Positions 51,900-64,000 of a stretch of DNA of 64,000 nucleotides are shown here, piece by piece. Within the stretch, counting starts at the first letter, position 1. Every line of letters begins with the position of its first letter. Source of the stretch: Phlebotomus papatasi (Eukaryota > Arthropoda > Insecta > Diptera > Psychodidae); contig NC_077224.1 in assembly GCF_024763615.1 (NCBI RefSeq), forward strand, positions 4,154,001 through 4,218,000, written 5' to 3'. The notes beneath the pieces were generated by a model, which did not search any database, was not told the origin of the DNA, and saw only the letters and a list, made by a program, of their open reading frames with translations. The position numbers and the translations under genes are program-made.

Positions 51900-53960
51900 T
51901 CAAATTTCAATCTTGATATTTTATGTGGAAATAGGAAAATTCTTTTAATTTAAAATCATATTCTAACCCAACATTATCTAGCAGAACAAAATCTGGTCCT
52001 TAAAATATTTATTTACTGTAGATTTTTAAATTCAGAAAATTGCATGTTACATTAAACTTAAAAATTGAAGTTAAAAACATAACCTTCGTTTTAAAGGTTA
52101 AGTCATACATAACCTCAAATTCTACAGCAATCCCTTTACTAAATAGGAGAATTTGGCCCATTGTAGTGCAAAAATCGTAGAAAACTGAAGTAAAATGGAA
52201 AATTTTCACATATCACATACGAAGATAAAACCGTTTTAATTTATTTAGTTTCAAACTTGACAAATTATAGTCAATTTAAAATTCCTCTTCAAATTTACGA
52301 TGCTTTGGTTAAAGTTTGAGAAGCAACAACAAACACTTCAGGAAATTATTCATCCAATAAAAGCGATTTTCTCTTATTTTCATTCACTAATTAATAAATC
52401 GATAAAAATGTAAGATATTTGCATAACCCAATAATGCACAATCTCGATGAAATATTGCTTGTTGGTGCAATGGTATAACATGTTCAAAGGAACCATGCCG
52501 CAGCTATTTCACCCAGTTAGTGCATTAAAAAAAAATTAATGTTTGTACAAAGTGCAACAGCTAAAATGTGGGTAAATAGTTGATACAAAATTTTTTTTAC
52601 AATTAATTCAAACACGCGCGGAATTATAAATATTGCCACGAGTGTGCACGATGACCGGCTATGTTGTGCTACAATTGAATATCCACTCTGGACCAATTCA
52701 CTTTGTAATTTTCACTCAAAATGAAAACACATTTTAAAAAGTTTTTTTTTTCTTCTTTTGATGGGAGATTAAATGGGCATTATTGTATTACAAGTGACCA
52801 TCTAACTTCCATGTATGGGATTTCTTTTGGGCTTGGAAACAATCCAAATAGCATTAATATGATTTTTTTTGTGGTGCGCCTATAATTTCTCTACCTTGTT
52901 GTTTTGGCGTAAAACACGATGAAAAGGCGAGCAATTAATTAAATTGAAAATATGTGTATCTGTTACACACTTCATGGGTAAAAAAAGAGTCTTATGGGCA
53001 TTAGAGGTGTGTGAGACAAACATGAAATGATGAGGTAAAAATGAGGGTGTCGAGTGAAATTGCTATTTTTCCCAATGATAACCATCTCAATGATCTTCAG
53101 TGCGTGCTCTTAAATTGTTGAGAAATTTTTTGAGATCATTTTGTACCGAGAGGAATTTCTATAAAATACCCATTTGACTGCAACAAATCTGGGTGTGATT
53201 GTAACCTTTCCAAAAAACAAAAAAAAAAAAAACAAAAAAAAAACCATCCAGAAAGTTAGAGAGGCGCCTTGTCGTGGGCGTCATACTCACTACTTACAAT
53301 CACGTAAGTAAATGATCTCTCGAGACAAACTATTTTCCATAATAAATTAATCTCTTTCTCGTTGTGAGATTCCCTGGAAAATCTGCTTTTTTATTGCACG
53401 TGACCATAAAAAGCAAAATATAGAAATAATTGGCATTCAACTTTCAATTTTTACCTCGTCTAACACCTCTTTGGGTGGCCCTAACCACACTTTATTTGCG
53501 AAGGAGGAACACACAGCAAGATGGGAGGTTAAGATGAAGAGAGCAAACAAGAAAAAAATATAATTGTAATTAAATCAATAAGCAACCGCAATAAAGTGTA
53601 ACGAAATGCTGCACACCAAATTAGTTAAAAGAATAGTTATAGAAATTCAACGATTTCCAATTACGCATTGCTGAAGTGGCGGGAAAATGCGTTGGAGAAT
53701 GGTACGAATGGGAGGCATCCTACACTCTGCTCCACCAAAAAAAAAAAGATCAAAATATGTATTTCTCTTTCAGTTCAACATTTAGTATGTCGTCACAAAT
53801 TTATAAACTCTCCAAGTAGTTTCTATAGCTCTCAACTCTGAATGCTATAAAAAGATATAATTTGCGGAGCTGCAAAATATGGATTTGTGGATCTCTTACA
53901 AGTTAGCACGATGAGAATCGCAATAAAGAGCTTCAAACTGAAATCAATGTACAAAATGTA
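51900..53960. other. Repeat-poor gene-free stretch
   Basis: I see no MITE tips here. Two AACATAACCT motifs lie near 52077 and 52107. A poly(A)-rich stretch is at 53216-53246. No coding frame with motifs. Candidate regulatory DNA only by its lack of repeats. Confidence 0.35.
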
Positions 53961-53968
53961 ACGTTTCA

Positions 53969-53984
53969 AAGTGAGGTTATGTTT
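53969..53984. promoter_or_regulatory. AAAGTGAGGTTATGTT motif
   Basis: Reverse complement of the AACATAACCTCACTTT core found upstream of Larp7 at 9919. No gene is seen next to it. Confidence 0.3.
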
Positions 53985-54370
53985 GAAATATAATAACCTT
54001 TAAAACAGGGCTGAGCAAGAACCGTTTGAAACCGAATAAACGTCAAAATAAATTTGCCAAGATAGCTTTTGACCATTGACGTACAATTTTAACTTTGACG
54101 TTTGTTCGGTTTCAAACGGTTTTTTCTCACATCTGCTTTAGAAGGATAACCAAGATGAGCCTAATACACTTATTGGGTTAGAAAATTATCCTGTAGTTAA
54201 AATTACAAGTGTATCCAAGATATAATTAGTTAGGGGAAAGCACGCTACCTTCGGACGATTTAAGCTTCGCAAAATTCATTATTTTAAATTTGACCCATTA
54301 TAATATCGTATTTTAATAGCTGGTTCAATGTCTCATATTTCCAGAAAAGGGCTATGGGTGAAATATGTTC

Positions 54371-54450
54371 ACTGAGAAAAAAAAACGGGGTGCGATTAAC
54401 ATTTTTTCCTCATAATTTTAACACTTTTTAGGTGTAAAAATGTATTCAAA
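54371..54450. mobile_element. Truncated CACTGAG MITE
   Basis: CACTGAGAAAAAAAAACGG to TTAGGTGTAAAAATG matches the left end of 30555-30816; the right half is missing. Confidence 0.7.
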
Positions 54451-55039
54451 AGATTGTGGTTTTAAAATGAGAGAATTGCACGTTTCATTGATTTTTTTTT
54501 GTAACATTTTGTTACAGATGACCTTATTTCGAGGTTAGATGTTACCTAACCTCAAATTATAGAATAATGCAGTCATCATTTAAGAGAATCAGGCCAAGTA
54601 ACAATCCAAAACTTTACAAGATGTTACAAGAAGCTTTTAGCCTACCGGGTAGCCAAAATCTTGTTAATTTTTCATATAAATAAGCTTATTTTACAAGATT
54701 GTTTACAAGAATTTTTTTAAGTAGTTCCTAGTAGTTCTGAATCTAACCTCAAAACTTTGAAACCTAGCACTTCGCTTATTAATTTAAATTTAAGGTTATT
54801 AAAAGTATTCTTTGTGATCCTACTATCAATCTTTTATTGATGAATATCCTTTATGATCCTCATTGTAAGGTTATGTAATGAAAAATGAAATTTGCTATCA
54901 GATTAAAACTCTGATAGCTTAGAATTTTCCTTTGTGAATAAAAAATAGATGTAAGTAAATTAAAAACAACTTGAGTTATATTTCAAATTGTAGTTATTTC
55001 TATAACAAACTTAATTGCAAACTTATTTTTTTTTAAATA

Positions 55040-55520
55040 CAGTGGCGGCCATTTTACCATGAACATTTTTGTTTATTCCAATTCGTTGAAATAATTTTGA
55101 CATAGAAATGTTAAAATAATTACCTTACGTCAAATAAATGTTGTTTTGGCCCCTAGAGGTCTCTATTTTTCACAGAATACATCAATAGTGAAATTTAGTT
55201 TGAACAACACAATAGGACCCTGGACCACTTTTATTTAAATTAAAGAATGTGATTTATAAATCAAATAAATTTAAATAAAGCCATATTTAGAAACCATAAA
55301 TGACAGTTTTTCAGTTTTTTCTGGCCGAATTGAATTTCACTATTGACGTATTCTGTGTAAAATAGAGACCTCTAGCGGCCAAAATCGTAGAATAAGGGTT
55401 CTACGATTCTAATAATTTGAAGATTTCTACTACAGAATTATATCAACAAATTGGGAAAAAGTACAAAAGTTAAAAAAATATAAGCTATGCAAAATTATTG
55501 TATTATTTTGGCCGCCACTG
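55040..55520. mobile_element. CAGTGGCGGCC MITE
   Basis: TA-flanked 481 bases; tips CAGTGGCGGCCATTTTACC and, from the right, CAGTGGCGGCCAAAATAAT. An inner inverted pair (GAGGTCTCTATTTT at 55157 and its mirror near 55365) lies around the loop. Confidence 0.75.
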
Positions 55521-55714
55521 TATATTTGGAGATATTTTTTAAGTTCTTTCCTTTCGAACAAACATTACTGGTCAGTAAAAAATAAATAAAATAGTTCATA
55601 ATGCCTTCGACACATTTTTAGATCGGTAAAATTTCAAGAAATTAAAATTCGCATCCCTTTCTTAAAAGATTTGTACAAGTCTCTCGGCCTCAGAATTGGA
55701 TTGAACTAAATTTA

Positions 55715-55995
55715 CAGTTGACTCTCGCTAATTCGGCATTTTTAAGATCGGACTACTTTTTAATTCGAGCGGCAGTTAAATTCGAAAAAAAGTTTGTTGA
55801 CATTTTTCAAGTTTGATCCTGGTAATTTAATGAAGGTAATGCTTAAATTTTCATTGGTTTGTTTTAGTTTTGATGAGATTTTGCATTATTAAGGGATTTT
55901 TATGACATTTACAGTGTGTAAAATCAATATGTGTATGCAGATGAATAAAAAATCGTTGCATTTCAAATAATTTGACGCCCGAATTTGAGAGAAAA
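55715..55995. mobile_element. CAGTTGACTCTCGCTAATTC MITE, decayed right end
   Basis: Left tip clear with TA; interior ATAAAAAATCGTTGCATTTC like 20531. The right tip is degenerate (CCCGAATTTGAGAGAAAATC). Confidence 0.65.
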
Positions 55996-56528
55996 TCTTT
56001 TAAAAAAAAATCTCTAAAATGCAACAAAATATTTTCTTCTCTAATTTATGCTTATTAGCAGGTCGTGTCCCTTCTTGTAATATGTACTTTTGCATTCCTT
56101 ATTAACCAAAATAGTGTTGTGCAAAAGGGTTTTTCTCAAACCTATCCTGAAATTTGGGACAGCTCAAAAGAATATGTCTTCCAGTTCAAAATTTCATCCC
56201 AATGTTTTTGTTGCAATATCGACAATTATTCACAATTAACCCAACTAATTGTATTCAACTAAATTAAAAGGATTTTCTTGTGAAAATGACTTAACTCTAG
56301 GGAATTAAACAATTTTCACATTAAAAAACCTCTCATTTTCTCTACGTGAATTTTCGCGGCATTTCGAAGATTGCCAACAGGCACCACCAAATTGTTTTCG
56401 GCTTTTCTTCTAGCTCAGGCCTGGAATAGACATATGAACAACTTCAAAGAAAGAAAGGGATATGAATTTTGACTTTATGAAATTTTCCCTGTCAATTTTT
56501 AGTTTTACTGACAATTTTTACTAAAATA

Positions 56529-56870
56529 CAGTAGAGTCTCGCTATAGTCCATATTTGGTTCCACATTTGACACTTAGGCCGCACTATTCCATGTCATTTT
56601 TTAAAATAATCAACGACTTTTAATATTGAAATTGCTTGACGGGCTTCCACTTTCTTTGCGATTGTGGTACTTGTCCTCGCTCTCTTCATTATGGATCACA
56701 ATTATCACAACTACTTAATAAAGTTTGCCAAAAATATTAAAATAATTATGACAACATTGCATGCGTCGCGTGCTAAAAAACATAACCTAACTTAAAATCA
56801 GTGTTTTGAAATCAACGGTCGATAAATTGTGGACTATAGAGCGATGGCCTATAGCAGCGGGGTTCTACTG
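56529..56870. mobile_element. Intact CAGTAGAGTCTCGCTATAG MITE
   Basis: 342 bases with TA borders. It is the uninterrupted sister of 23759-24417 and shows the empty target for the nested element there. Confidence 0.85.
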
Positions 56871-56879
56871 TATCTTGTA

Positions 56880-57655
56880 TATTTCGATACGATTAATAAT
56901 AGTAATAATAACCAGAAAGTTAATTATTCTCATTGTTATAGCGTTTTTTCGGTTTTTTCTAAAAAAGCAAAATTAGAGATTTTTCATTTTAATCAGAACA
57001 AGAGTCGAATAACTCGCTCATATGACGTCATCATTTTGATTGCCAAGAGCATCCCGGCTGACTCCTCAACAGGAGATGAACTCCTGTTTGGTAATGAGTA
57101 ATTTGGGAGTTTTATTTATTGAAATATTTAATGTTACATATAGTTAGTACAAAATAAATTTTTATCAGAAAGAAATGTACTAATAACTTCTTAATTTTCC
57201 CTATCAATTTGAATTTTTACCAAAATACTGCTCAATCTGTTGCAGTTGCTGCAGTTTCTTTTCGAGGTTATGTTCACCATAACCTCAATTTGCTTAATTT
57301 CAGGTTAGATCTATGCGTTTAACAGGAAATTGTGAATGCATGTCATGAAAGATGTGTTCAACGGAAGTGATATGTTAATATGTTCCTCTAGTAAGTTACT
57401 GAAGGGAATTATATATGCCATATAAAAAGTCATAAAGATCATCAAAGAAATCGCATAAAGCAAAAATTTTGCTAGTGCTTCGCTATCTCACCTGAAATTC
57501 CAAATCATGACTCATTTCAATTCATTTCTTGGAGCAGACCACTCCCCGATAAGACATTATTATTCCATAAATGCCGCGTCTTATTCAGAAAATATTCACA
57601 GAAAAACGTAAAATCTATTGAGAAGGCAGAATATTGCAAGAAACGAGCTTCGGTG
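56880..57655. other. Gene-free stretch
   Basis: TTCGAGGTTATGTTCACC then CATAACCTCAATTT (57262-57295) is an inverted pair of the AACCTCA motif. Otherwise nothing recognised. Confidence 0.35.
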
Positions 57656-57659
57656 AAGG

Positions 57660-58090
57660 AGCATGCAGTTCATGCTGAGAATTCATGTGCATGTCGCGTC
57701 TATAACCCACCTCAAGACGACCCAGACAATCTTATGGTCTCTGGGTGGCAGGGTTTCGGGGTGACACCCTCTCCTGGGAGTGGGTGAGTGTGTCTCTGAG
57801 CTCAATGGACTGAGAGAGAGACTGCAGCAAGTGTACTCTAGACAATTCATCCGGAAAGCCCCTTCTGGAAGGGTGGATTGCATGCGCACTGGAGGATACT
57901 CTTTTGGGTTGTGAAAACCCAAATACAGAGACATGGACTGTCTCGATGGGAAAAATCAATTGGAATCACCCCTCCCTCACCATGAGGATTCAAGCCCTCG
58001 TGGCTTCTACCGGCTAGACTTGGTGCAGAATTTCATGTGAATTAATTCAACTGTTGTCGCACTCGCGTTAAGGACCCTCCAGGATTTCAG
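57660..58090. other. GC-rich island of unknown origin
   Basis: Markedly richer in GC than neighbours, for example GGGTGGCAGGGTTTCGGGG and CCCCTCCCTCACC. Open frames on the minus strand (57683-57959) lack motifs and one has a stop-free run of only about 83 codons. A B-box-like GGCTTGAATCC is on the minus strand near 57990. It might be a retroposon or a transferred piece. Confidence 0.35.
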
Positions 58091-58099
58091 GAGGAATTA

Positions 58100-59365
58100 T
58101 TTTGTCAATCACCCCACTGCTGAGTATTTTTATAAATCCGGTGAATCATCCATTTGGTTTATATTATTTATATTATGTCTCGCAAGCGAATAAGCTCCAG
58201 AATCCGATGAGTCATTCTGTATTGATTTTTCCCCACAACATCATCATCCGACTTTTTTTTTTTTGAATAAATTAATGATTTTTCGTGCTTGCCGTTGAAA
58301 AATTTTTGCCTGAGGCTAAAACCCAAAGTTCAATTTAATCTCATTCACATCAATAATGCTAAATAGACACATTCGTCTGACCAGTCAAAACGGTTTTGTT
58401 TTCCTCTTCTACACAGTTTTTAATATGAATGAGGAAGAGATGGTTCTAATTGAGAAGACTACAGCTTTTCTTCTCAACTTCCCTTGGGAGATTTCTCTTA
58501 AAAATTGATCAAATTTCAATGAGCAATTTACGGTAAAATTCACCATTGAGTGATTTTATGGATTTTCTTGAAGCTAAAAATCACTCCATTGCAAATTCTT
58601 CCAAGATAGAGAATATTTTGCTTCAAATGCACCTTTTATTCAATTTTCCCATCCTAACCTTGTGATTCAGCGATATTTTCTACAAAACTTGCAGAATTTT
58701 CCTTTTGCAATCTTTTGCGTATACGGTGTGACAAAATATTGACAAAAAACATTGAAACAAAAACATAAAAGAGGAAGAATTGGTATTTCAAAGCAGGAAG
58801 TCTGACTCATTGACCACTGATTTCAATTCTCGATTAATAAACAAATCACGCGAAAAAAATTTCATTTTCTTAAAATAATAATAATATCTGAGAAAGTGAT
58901 AGGGACTTTGTCATAAATGTTTCAACTTTTTCTGCAAAAAGATAAGCTTATTTATTTATTATGTAGAAAAGAAAAATCTAAAGCAATCACTTTGATGCAA
59001 ATTCATAGCAAATATATTTAGATAAGGTTATTTGAATTTAATACCAAAGCTGTATTTGATTAACTGGAATAATATTACTCAGTTTATTCACATGATCTTT
59101 AAGCAATCTCAATACCAAATAGATATGAGTAAAAGTATAGCCGTTATCGGTTTATTTGAAAATCAAAAAAGAATGAGTTATCGTAAACGCCCTCTAGCGG
59201 TAAGTGAGCCTGGGGCAAAAAGTAACAAATCTAAAATTTCAAAATTCAATATCTACCAATATAAATAAGAGCCTTGACAGACTTGAAGATTAGCCGAGAG
59301 ACGACTTAATGCTGGCACAACACTCCATGAAGGAAAAAGCAAGATGAATAAAAACAAATAACAAA
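58100..59365. other. Repeat-poor gene-free stretch
   Basis: Nothing recognisable apart from short homopolymers. Confidence 0.35.
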
Positions 59366-59369
59366 GTAA

Positions 59370-61756
59370 TAGGGTAGGCCAGATCGGGCGGGTGATGACG
59401 TAGATACTTTTTGGAGGTTATGTCAAAAATCATCTGTTCGTGACTCGCGCCAAAATCTCATACGAATACATTTCTATAAAATGTTGGGAATATATCAAAA
59501 TTATTAGTTTAATTGTTAACACTAATGGCTATTTTTATCAATTAAACTAATATTTGATGTTGTTTCTGTTTTTCTCACACGTTTTTATCACAAAATTCCA
59601 CTGGACAAAAATTATTTCCACGAAACCCGGCAGACCATACAATATGTTCTTTAGAAAAACTCAGATTAAGTAAAATAACATAGAATTCAAAGCATAAAAA
59701 TCACGTAGAATTCCAAATTGATATAAAATGCTGAGTTCAGATATTCTCAACAAAAAGCAAATATTAATTTACTTTAATTTCGTAAGACTTCTACAATAGT
59801 TCTAAGGACTCATAAATCCATTTCCCCATTAAGATTTCCACATTTTTTGTTTTGTGTCAAATTAATAAAAAAAAACACGAATAACATTAAAATGAGTTTT
59901 CATAGATTTTATTAACAAAAAGCTAATTTATAAACATTGTCTTTAGATCTAAAGACAATGTTTATAAAGTTAATTTTTTCGAACACTTTGACACTTTGAC
60001 ACATTTACGTATGTATTAGCTGTGAGTTTTTTGAGAAATTTTTAACTGTCCAGATGTATTCAAAAAAGAAATTTAAGCTGACATTTGAATTCTCAACTTA
60101 TGGTTCTTTCAATAATATTTTATGACTATTTTGGATGTTATATTACTTATTTTTTATCAAGTATTTTCTCATTTACAATTATTTTGTGTTTTTATAACCA
60201 ATTTTCATGCCACAAAACCTATTAAATGTCATTACCTGATGAAGTTTTGCCAACGAGGAGAATTCGTTGACAAAATTGGCATTTTCCCGTATTTGGCAAG
60301 TTTTTTTTTTCAATATTGCAAAACTTGAGAAATAAATATTACGATATTTGGAATTTTTGAAAATCATTTAGGGAAAAGTACTCTCCCTTCCAACGTTCAT
60401 GCCTTCGAATAATGTGAATTTTCTTTTATTTTTCCCAGATACTTATAAACAATTATCACATAATTATCAATAATTGATGATAAACTAACTAATATTTAAT
60501 AAAAATTTGCAAATCTCTTAGGAAAAATAAAAGAAAATTTACATTATTCAACGACAAGAACGTTCGAAGGGAGAGTACTTTCCCCTACGTTGTTCTCATT
60601 TCTATTCTGGATTAAAATGTGACCCTTTTTTGATAATTTTAGTCTTAATTGTGGTAAAACCCATTCAATTGTTCATTCACTTATTCATTTATGATGTTAT
60701 ATTCTTTATAAAATATGTGGCCCTTTACCGCAATTTGGAATTATATCCCAATATTCTGATCTTGGTCTTTTTTTTAAATTTAAATCATAAAAATGTTATC
60801 AAATAATTTTTTCACAAAGAGAAAGTTAATTAAATATTCTATACAAGGGAAAGTGCTCTCTGCAGTTCAAACTTTACCATCTTTTTTCGGGAAAATCGAA
60901 AATAAATCTTAATTTTTACTACATAAAAAAATCTGTAATTCATTAAGATCCAATGTTTACCTCATTTAATATTAAAAGTTCTTAATTTTCTTGTTACAAG
61001 ACAAATAAAAAAGCAATATCAATTTGTTCCAAGGCATATGGTAAAATTTTGCCTTCAAATGTGAAGGCACATGCCTTTGAATCTACAATAGTTTCTGAAA
61101 ATATTACTATCGAAACATCAAACGAGGTATTATTTATAAGCCTGAAGCCTAATTGAAACTATCATTGTAAGGAAACAACCTATCAAAAAAAAATTCAATT
61201 TTTCTGAAGTGTTACTTTTCCTTTGGAAATAAAATTGTTGGAAAAACCATTTTATCGATATGGAAAATATAAAACGCGACGTAAAAAGAGAAATGTGGTG
61301 CTCCAAAACCACATATATTAGATTGGTCAGTAAGGCTAGCCTTGCCTAGAATTCTGTGATTTTTTTTCTGTGTAGTCTATAATTTTTCAAAAAAAAACTT
61401 AATAAAATTGAAAATTGACTAAGAAGTGTACAATTTGCCAAATAAGATTAAATTTTAAAATTTAACAATGGGAAATCGATTTAAGGAAATTATTGAGTTT
61501 AATACATCATACCCAAAGTGGTCATATCAGTAAAAGGTGTTTTTTAATCAAAATTTATCATATTATACTTATTTTAAGTTCATTAGCCGAGGAACAATAA
61601 ATATATTTTCATTTATGAAGAAAATAATTAATCTTTGCAAAATTATTCGTTTCTTATTTTTCTATTACAAATGTTTGACAAATCTGAGTTGTCAACACTG
61701 TACCGGTCGGGTAAAAGTATCTACGTCACTGGCAGTTCGATTTGGCCCACCTTATA
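59370..61756. mobile_element. 2.4-kb inverted-repeat element
   Basis: TAGGGTAGGCCAGATCGGG and GACGTAGATACTTTT at the left are mirrored by AAAAGTATCTACGTC and TTTGGCCCACCTTATA at the right. The interior is AT-rich without a transposase and carries a hairpin MITE. Confidence 0.55.
60369..60587. mobile_element. TAGGGAAAAGTACTCTCCC hairpin MITE, nested
   Basis: 219-base palindrome, third copy of the 25899/43798 family, with more substitutions in its right arm (AACGACAAGAACG). Confidence 0.85.
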
Positions 61757-61779
61757 CTTGAAACATCTTGATAATAAGC

Positions 61780-62000
61780 TTCGTTGCTTTGTGTTTTTCG
61801 CATAACAAAGTGAAGACCAATACATTTTGACACTTGTGGTGCACTTCGAAATTCGAACAGGATGTACTTCAGCCACCTTGGGAAAGTACCAAAAATTAAG
61901 AATGTCTCTTTTTTGGCTTTTCAACTAGATATTCGAATTATTCAAGATCTAATTGTGAATGATAAGTATGCATCCAATTTCATTATGGACCGATTATGGA
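61780..62000 (-). pseudogene. Repeated protein-like fragment, copy B
   Basis: On the minus strand: FPRWLKYILFEFR then QVSKCIGLHFVMRKTQ, parallel to copy A at 38950-39145. Upstream the frame is broken. Family unknown. Confidence 0.45.
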
Positions 62001-62069
62001 TAGATTTCATTTTCCACTATGAGAAAGTCAAACACCTTGAAATAACTAGCAATTCTATTGGCTCTGGCA

Positions 62070-62300
62070 CACCTTTTTGATCAGGAAAATTTCATGAAGT
62101 CGAGATTCAAATCCCTTTCTTTCTCACACGTTTTTCATCTATCCATCTCATTCTTTCGCACTCTTCTTCTTCTTTTAAACATCACAACAAATTCAATTTA
62201 GCTCGATCGAATTTGAAGTGCGAAAAAAATGAGATAGATACAATGCAAAACGTGTGAGAAAGAAAAGAACGTCAATTTTGATTTCATGAAATTTTCTTTC
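62070..62300. repeat. GAAAATTTCATGAAAT hairpin
   Basis: GAAAATTTCATGAAGTCGAG at the left and TTTCATGAAATTTTC at the right mirror each other; inner arms TTTCTTTCTCACACGTTTT and AAACGTGTGAGAAAGAAAA. Related pieces at 55625 and 56450. Confidence 0.7.
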
Positions 62301-62399
62301 AAGTTTGTATAATCGACACCAGAGGCGCTGTATCCTCAATAATCAAAGCATAATTTATCTAACGTTCAAATTTGTCGCTCAGTGTAATGTAAATTGTTT

Positions 62400-62970
62400 A
62401 TCTCAAAATATGACTATGTTTTAGAAAAATCACGGTGACAAATCTCCCATGATTAGCAGAAATCCAACAAAGTCTATTGTACTGTGTCACCATGCAGCTA
62501 TTAAATGTACTTTGAGTGATAATGAAAATTTTTTAAATACCTGAAGAGGATTTAAAAATCCAATGATGATAGGAGGCAAGAACGACAAGAACACATAAAA
62601 GACTTCCGTTGATGTGCGTGAAGAGTCACAATTAAAGTTGGACCATCATCAACCGTCAAAATGACTGTGAGAGAAATAAAAAGAAACGGGTGGAGACTCT
62701 AACAATTGGAATTAACATAAATGGTAATATCAAGTTCAATAGTCTCTAAATGGCAATAAAATCTGTGGAGTGATTCTCTTTAAAAAAAAATCGCACGCTA
62801 TCTAATTAACTAATTGAAATCCAATTGATGCCTCCCAATCAATCGAATGGCCAATACTTTGCCCTAATATGGTCGTTTTTTCAACAATTCCACTTTATTT
62901 TCTCGTTTTTTTTTTAATTCTCTTTATTTCGTGATCCTTCACTTCAAAAAGAGAAAAATAAAACATTATG
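62400..62970. other. Repeat-poor gene-free stretch
   Basis: Nothing recognised. Confidence 0.35.
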
Positions 62971-62975
62971 CAATA

Positions 62976-63216
62976 TAAGGTAAAGTACCCTTACTCGACC
63001 GGGTTCCTCTATTCGACCGGTGGGTCAATTTTTGAATATTTGATGGTGAATTTCATCAATTTCTATGAATTTGTCACTGATTCGTATTATTTAAAGAATA
63101 ATTGACCTATTAATGTTAGATCATACACAAAATATTATAGCAAATATAATTAAATTGAATAAATAAATCTACCGGTCGAATAGAGGAACCGGTCGAATAA
63201 AGGGTACTTTACCTTA
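62976..63216. mobile_element. TAAGGTAAAGTACCC hairpin MITE
   Basis: AAGGTAAAGTACCCTTACTC and GGTTCCTCTATTCGACCGG are mirrored at the right. Intact relative of 44896-45689. Confidence 0.8.
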
Positions 63217-63219
63217 TTT

Positions 63220-64000
63220 CGATTTTTCTTGATATCTACTTCATGAGCTACTCCTTATCATCGCGTATCTTTAATGGTTCATGTTCAACAGGCGAGATTA
63301 CAAAAAAAAACACCAAATCCAGAATAAAACCAAAAATCACGCAAAAAAAAGAGAAACATGACCAGTTTCTTTTTTTCAGTGATAAGATTTCTTGTTTTTT
63401 CCATATTGGTGTTTTCGTCAGTTGGCACGATGTATGACATAATGTTGAAGAATTTCGCGAACAAAAAAGCATTAATGCTAATTGTTACACTAGAATGTTT
63501 TACGTGGGTATCGTTCCTCTTCTTCTTTTTCACGGACAATTTCGCCAAAGTGTGTGTGTAAATTGTTGACTGGCCAAAAACCTGGCCAAGACACGCGAAA
63601 AGATGCAGAAAAACCAGCCAAGCAACCAATTCACGGGCTTATCTTTCTCTGACCACAATCTGCCCAAATAATTTTGAAGATCACCGATCTCCAAGTGATC
63701 TTCATTCAAAAAAATTTTCAAAAGAAAAATAGAGTGATCACTAGCAAATTTCTCAAAGATGATCGTCAAATAATAATAAAAAAAGATCTCTTGGAAAGTC
63801 ATCTGCAACTGCTTTAAAATTCAAATAAAATATTTTCTCTTTTAAAAACTTGCCCGTGAAAAAGAGACATTTCCCAAGCTGCGTTCAAGAGTAATTTCAG
63901 ATATACCGTAATTTTTGTTTTTAGTTATTTCTAATTGCATTGCAAATTAAAAGTTTTTCCATTGCCAATTGGAACACGAAAGTTTAACTTCAACGTCTGG
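63220..64000. other. Right edge, no gene recognised
   Basis: Overlapping open frames on both strands (63243-63808) show no motifs and compete with one another; I do not call them. One minus-strand frame is hydrophobic at its start (VAWLVFLHLFACLGQVFG) but is not otherwise supported. Confidence 0.35.

Noticed and set aside
53131..53143. TGAGATCATTTTG, matching the 5' part of the bantam microRNA
   Set aside because: The match stops after 13 bases and the flanking sequence gives only a weak 8-base stem, not a microRNA hairpin.
63285..63808. Overlapping minus-strand open frames near the right edge
   Set aside because: Low-complexity, competing frames on both strands and no motif.

Overview
This is AT-rich animal nuclear DNA: GT-AG introns, AATAAA signals, very small first introns and very large later ones, and about half the window made of small inverted-repeat transposons. 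The proteins and the TATA/Inr-like promoter point to an insect. A nematoceran fly (sand-fly-like) is my best guess, but that is inference; I cannot name the species.

Genes lie in the first 27 kb. On the minus strand are two tandem F-box/leucine-rich-repeat paralogues (4031-4953 and 5706-6654), each with two exons. Then three plus-strand housekeeping genes follow in a row: Larp7 (10093-11589; La module, RRM1, C-terminal xRRM; 7SK snRNP/U6 biology), an XPR1-type phosphate exporter (15890-21712; SPX plus EXS, with a short last exon recovered by splicing at 21586-21712), and mitochondrial ribosomal protein mRpL38 (22033-27188; three exons, PEBP-like fold). The XPR1 stop and the mRpL38 start are only about 320 bases apart. 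I see no functional link between these genes beyond proximity; a shared AACCTCA promoter-like block lies near the F-box copy 2 and Larp7 starts.

The first kilobase is a decayed non-LTR retrotransposon (RNase H and reverse transcriptase motifs, minus strand), followed by a 2.4-kb foldback element. Introns and intergenic spaces carry many TA-flanked hairpin MITEs. Two tip classes dominate: CAGTAGACTCTC-like (pogo-type) and TAGGGGAAAGT-like. Several are nested, and the interrupted and intact copies in the same window define target sites exactly.

From 27.2 kb to the end I find no convincing gene. This part holds a 0.7-kb CCCGTCAAAT element, a 1-kb foldback, a 1.1-kb array of CCAAAATCCCGAA units, a 1.95-kb TTAA-flanked piggyBac-like element with a broken transposase tail, tRNA-derived SINE pieces, many more hairpin MITEs, and repeat-poor stretches (about 41-43, 52.2-54, 58.1-59.3 and 62.4-64 kb) that could be regulatory DNA or introns of a gene outside the window.

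No CRISPR array, tRNA gene, rRNA gene or bacterial-type system is present. The most unusual content is the transposon archaeology: unrelated-bodied hairpin elements sharing tips, a satellite that seems to have grown from a MITE end, a three-level nest, and an unclassified 1.33-kb insertion with an 8-bp target duplication.
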